A DNA stretch of 64,000 nucleotides from Bacillota bacterium (lineage in GTDB: Bacteria > Bacillota > Clostridia > Christensenellales > Christensenellaceae): assembly GCA_023393165.1 (NCBI GenBank), contig JAEWMJ010000032.1, positions 124,001-188,000 on the forward strand, in the 5' to 3' direction. Under the pieces are notes generated by a model that worked only from the letters and a program-made list of their open reading frames with translations, searched no databases and had not been told where the DNA came from. Of this stretch, positions 61,449 to 64,000 are shown piece after piece (within the stretch, counting starts at the first letter, position 1; the number at the start of each line of letters is the position of its first letter). The position numbers and the translations under genes were made by a program.

Positions 61449-62681
61449 TCAATAGCCGCCGTACCTTTTAACCGTATCAAACATGGCAACAATATTTTCC
61501 GGCGGCACATCCGCCAGGATATTGTGGACTTGCTGGAAAACAAAGCCGCCATTCTCAGCGAATATTTCAATATTCTGTTTCACGTTTTCTTCCACGTCCT
61601 TTGGCGATCCATTGGGCAAAACCCATCTGGTATCACATCCGCCGCCCCAAAAAGTGATCTTGCCGCCAAAACTGTTCTTTAACTTGTTTGGTTCCATATC
61701 AGCACAAGTTATTTGAACGGGATTTACGGCGTCAAGTCCCGCCTCAATCAAAGAAGGCAATAAAGCATGGATGGAACCGCAGCTATGCATACAAATTTTC
61801 AAATGCGGCGCTTTTCTTTTGATCAGGCTCCACATTTTTTCATATCTTGGTTTAAAGAATTCGTCAAACATCAAGCGGGACATCTGCGGACCCGTCTGCA
61901 TGCCAAGATCGTCGCCAAATCCGATGATATCGATATAAGGCCCAACCTCGTCCAGATACTTGGCCAATTTTGACAGGTGCAGCGCAAGAAGTTTATCCAG
62001 AAAGACGTGCGCCCTGTCGGGGTTGCCGGCAAGTTCCATGAAAAAATTATCGATGCGCATTGCCTGTTGTCCCAATTCCAACAGATTGCCGCCAAATATG
62101 CCGTAAATTGCCCTGTTTGTTTTGCTTCGCAGTTCTTTTGCTTCAGCTCCTATCCGGGAAAGCGTATCCGGGCCCGGAGGCGCCTCTACCCCCACCCACA
62201 TGATCTTTTTCAGCTGATCTTCCATATCATCAAACAGTTCGTCATCACTGTCCTGATAGGGATAAAACGTTTGTTCAAAGTACAGGCAATCTTTTTTTTG
62301 TACGCACATTTGCTCACCTGCAGGCGTAAAAATTGCAAAATCGCCTGTCTGCAATTTTTTTATATCCACACAGGCCGGGATCTGCACCTCCGTTCCGTCA
62401 TGGAGCGCCCATGGTTTCCAATAACCGGGCTTTTTATAATACTGATAACCCAATTGAACAACATCAATTCCGAGCATGTCCAAAACGTCGTCTTCTATGA
62501 CTGCAAGCTGCTGAATAACGTCGTAAATAAACAACTCGCTTTTATTTAAACCGAGATATTCTCTTAAAGCTTTGTATGCCTGTACCGAGATGCCGCTTGA
62601 CCTGTGTCCTCCAAAATCAACCGGTATTCTGTCCGCTTCCTTGTAATTTAAAGATAATGCAACCCTGTCTCTAGATATCAT
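61449..62681 (-). CDS. Uroporphyrinogen decarboxylase (URO-D)-like protein in sugar operon 3
   Basis: A 410-residue URO-D superfamily protein, longer than the operon 1 paralogue and from a different branch. It starts MISRDRVALSLNYKEADRIPVDF, has FGDDLG (255-260), MHSCG (His299, Cys301), FWGGGCD (Cys349) and ends with VFQQVHNILADVPPENI, so a His-x-Cys...Cys zinc site is more complete than in the first. The ATG follows AAAGGATTTCTT. It is the first gene after lacI and directly upstream of the binding protein, with LacI-type operators in its promoter. A heme role is unlikely; corrinoid or methyl transfer cannot be excluded. Confidence 0.84.
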   Translation of the reverse strand: MISRDRVALSLNYKEADRIPVDFGGHRSSGISVQAYKALREYLGLNKSELFIYDVIQQLAVIEDDVLDMLGIDVVQLGYQYYKKPGYWKPWALHDGTEVQIPACVDIKKLQTGDFAIFTPAGEQMCVQKKDCLYFEQTFYPYQDSDDELFDDMEDQLKKIMWVGVEAPPGPDTLSRIGAEAKELRSKTNRAIYGIFGGNLLELGQQAMRIDNFFMELAGNPDRAHVFLDKLLALHLSKLAKYLDEVGPYIDIIGFGDDLGMQTGPQMSRLMFDEFFKPRYEKMWSLIKRKAPHLKICMHSCGSIHALLPSLIEAGLDAVNPVQITCADMEPNKLKNSFGGKITFWGGGCDTRWVLPNGSPKDVEENVKQNIEIFAENGGFVFQQVHNILADVPPENIVAMFDTVKRYGGY

Positions 62682-62730
62682 AAGAAATCCTTTCTTTACT
62701 AAAAATGTTTTCGGAAAATTTTGTATTTTT

Positions 62731-62748
62731 TTCGGTAACGTTTCCGAA
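62731..62748. promoter_or_regulatory. LacI-type operator, operon 3 site 1
   Basis: TTCGGTAACGTTTCCGAA is a palindrome with all pairs matched but one, centred on CG. It lies 50 bp upstream of the URO-D-like start. The same core recurs at 62805-62820 and 63897-63916. Confidence 0.75.
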
Positions 62749-62804
62749 AATTTCAAAAAATAAAGCACAAAAATTTGGTGCAAAAAATCTTAAATTTTGA
62801 TTTC

Positions 62805-62820
62805 AGGTAACGTTTCCATT
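62805..62820. promoter_or_regulatory. LacI-type operator, operon 3 site 2
   Basis: AGGTAACGTTTCCATT shares the core GGTAACGTTTCC with site 1, 73 bp away (about 7 helical turns). It lies 18 bp beyond the lacI stop codon. Confidence 0.65.
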
Positions 62821-62837
62821 AATATAATACGATAAAT

Positions 62838-63860
62838 TTAAACAAGGGGAGGAGCTGTTGATGCTCCGATTATAATTTTTGAATCAAACAACAGCAATTG
62901 GCGCTCCTTTTTCTTTCCAAAAAGGATCCTTTGTAAAATTAATTCCGCTGCGGCTTCTCCCATGGCAGCCACAGGTATTTTGATTGTCGTCAGCCTGGGC
63001 CTTATTAATTTGGTGATTTCAAGACCGTCGTAAGCAGTGAAAGAAATATCATTGGGAATAGCAAGGCCCGCTTCGCCGATCGCCACATAGGCCCCCATAG
63101 CCAAATATTCATTCATACAGTGAATTGCCGTCGGGCGGTCTTTCATTTTTAAAATCTGCATAGCGCCTTCATAACCGGGATTTTCAATAGGCTGCCCGTC
63201 AATAACCAACGATTGATCATATGCGATTCCTGCATCTTCCAAAGCATTTTTGTATCCCAATAGGCGGTTTGAAAGATTATTATCCTCATATAATTTATAT
63301 CCGAGAAAAGCTATCCTTCTATGACCCAATTCTATTAAGTGCCGGATCATGGCATAAGTCTCGTCTTTGCTCTTGCTTACGACTTGATCGATGTCGTCAT
63401 AACTTGTTGAAACGCCGACAACAATCGTATTTTCCTTGATTTTTTCCAGGAGCGCCTTATTTTTTACAACAGTACTCAGCAAAAGAATGCCGCTGACCCT
63501 TTTTTTAAGCATTTCATTTAAATAATAGTCTACCTGAATATCGCTTTCATTTGTGATGCATAGAATCAGCGTAAAATGATTTTTACTGAGAACCGTTTCT
63601 ATACTCTTTATAAGTTCAGAATAGAACGGATTTAATATATCAGGTATGATTGCGGCAACGGTATTGCTTTTCTGTGTAACGAGATTTTTAGCCGTTTCGT
63701 TCGGCGTATAATTCAGCTGGTTTACCGCTTCGAGGACCTTTTCTTTCATCTCTTTACTGATATCGTAGTTATCGTTCAACGCCCTGGAAACAGTGCTGAC
63801 GGAAACGCCCAAATAATTGGCAACATCAACAAGTCTGGTATTTTGTTTCTTAACGCTCAT
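62838..63860 (-). CDS. LacI-family repressor of sugar operon 3
   Basis: A 340-residue LacI protein with helix-turn-helix LVDVANYLGVSVSTVSRALNDN and hinge NQLNYTPNETAKNLV, then the effector domain. Start MSVKKQN was chosen over the longer frame because upstream codons hold the operator at 63897. Identical operator cores upstream of this gene and of the URO-D-like gene support autoregulation and control of operon 3. Confidence 0.92.
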   Translation of the reverse strand: MSVKKQNTRLVDVANYLGVSVSTVSRALNDNYDISKEMKEKVLEAVNQLNYTPNETAKNLVTQKSNTVAAIIPDILNPFYSELIKSIETVLSKNHFTLILCITNESDIQVDYYLNEMLKKRVSGILLLSTVVKNKALLEKIKENTIVVGVSTSYDDIDQVVSKSKDETYAMIRHLIELGHRRIAFLGYKLYEDNNLSNRLLGYKNALEDAGIAYDQSLVIDGQPIENPGYEGAMQILKMKDRPTAIHCMNEYLAMGAYVAIGEAGLAIPNDISFTAYDGLEITKLIRPRLTTIKIPVAAMGEAAAELILQRILFGKKKERQLLLFDSKIIIGASTAPPLV

Positions 63861-63896
63861 TTCCTGCTTGTTCTCCTTAATTGTTTTCGAAAATAT

Positions 63897-63916
63897 TTCC
63901 GATAACGTTTCCGTAA
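63897..63916. promoter_or_regulatory. LacI-type operator upstream of lacI, operon 3 site 3
   Basis: TTCCGATAACGTTTCCGTAA carries the same TAACGTTTCC core as sites 1 and 2 and lies 37 bp before the lacI start codon. The remaining bases to the window edge are AT-rich with no gene. Confidence 0.65.
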
Positions 63917-64000
63917 ACACACAATATCATACCGCATTTAATTTGTCAATAATTATTGTATTTTTTACGCATGTTTTTCAGGCTCAACATAATTTTACAA

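Noticed and set aside
62731..62820. CcpA cre boxes
   Set aside because: The sites match each other and the site before lacI better than a cre consensus, so a local LacI operator is the simpler reading.

Overview
The window looks like the chromosome of an anaerobic, carbohydrate-fermenting clostridial Firmicute. The reasons are near-ubiquitous strong Shine-Dalgarno sequences (AGGAGG type), sigma-A-like promoters, lipoprotein solute-binding proteins, a bacterial-microcompartment (BMC) operon, PocR/LacI/DeoR regulators, a DUF2935-like protein and SpoIIE/RsbW/STAS partner-switching proteins. Base composition and gene style are uniform throughout. I found no rRNA, tRNA, CRISPR array, phage module or transposase gene. 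Almost everything is on the minus strand.

Layout. (1) 1-1577: the start of a BMC operon (deoC, pduL and the first codons of a third gene) with a clear promoter. Each of the three gene products begins with an encapsulation-peptide-like helix, and DeoC carries a C-terminal 4Fe-4S-type Cys motif. (2) 2272-12550: sugar operon 1 (LacI, ABC transporter, D-lyxose-isomerase-like protein, FGGY kinase, class II aldolase, URO-D-like protein, fucose-isomerase-like protein), with a divergent PocR-AraC regulator at 12793. (3) 13675: GH20 hexosaminidase. (4) 15518-22219: a membrane-linked partner-switching cluster made of a STAS protein, a DUF2156 protein, a MATE transporter fused to an HATPase domain, a SpoIIE-type phosphatase and an RsbW-like kinase, facing a second MATE-HATPase fusion. 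(5) 22493-31784: mixed metabolism (GltD-like oxidoreductase, PAS-GGDEF protein, uracil permease, D-aminoacylase, DUF2935-like protein, DNA glycosylase). (6) 31774-39493: Gfo/Idh/MocA oxidoreductase, cupin, lipoprotein, archaeal-type ornithine-cyclodeaminase-like protein, M20 peptidase, YfcC transporter, polysaccharide deacetylase. (7) 39735-49523: sugar operon 2 (ABC transporter, LacI, fucose-isomerase-like, ceramidase-like, FGGY kinase, Rpe). (8) 49883-54047: MFS/DeoR/SIS operon divergent from a triose-phosphate-isomerase paralogue and a long YjbQ protein. (9) 54191-63860: sugar operon 3 (LacI, URO-D-like, ABC transporter, two zinc dehydrogenases, VOC protein, PfkB kinase) with matching LacI-type operators.

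Together the genes describe a scavenger of uncommon sugars. Three ABC importers feed isomerases or dehydrogenases, then kinases, then aldolase or epimerase steps, each set under its own LacI repressor. The BMC operon probably consumes deoxyribose-5-phosphate through acetaldehyde.

The most novel candidates are the MATE-HATPase partner-switching cluster, whose transporter-fused ATPase domains have lost key nucleotide-binding residues; the DeoC aldolase with encapsulation peptide and 4Fe-4S motif; and a non-coding repeat family that ends 3-6 bp beyond the stop codon of three unrelated genes.
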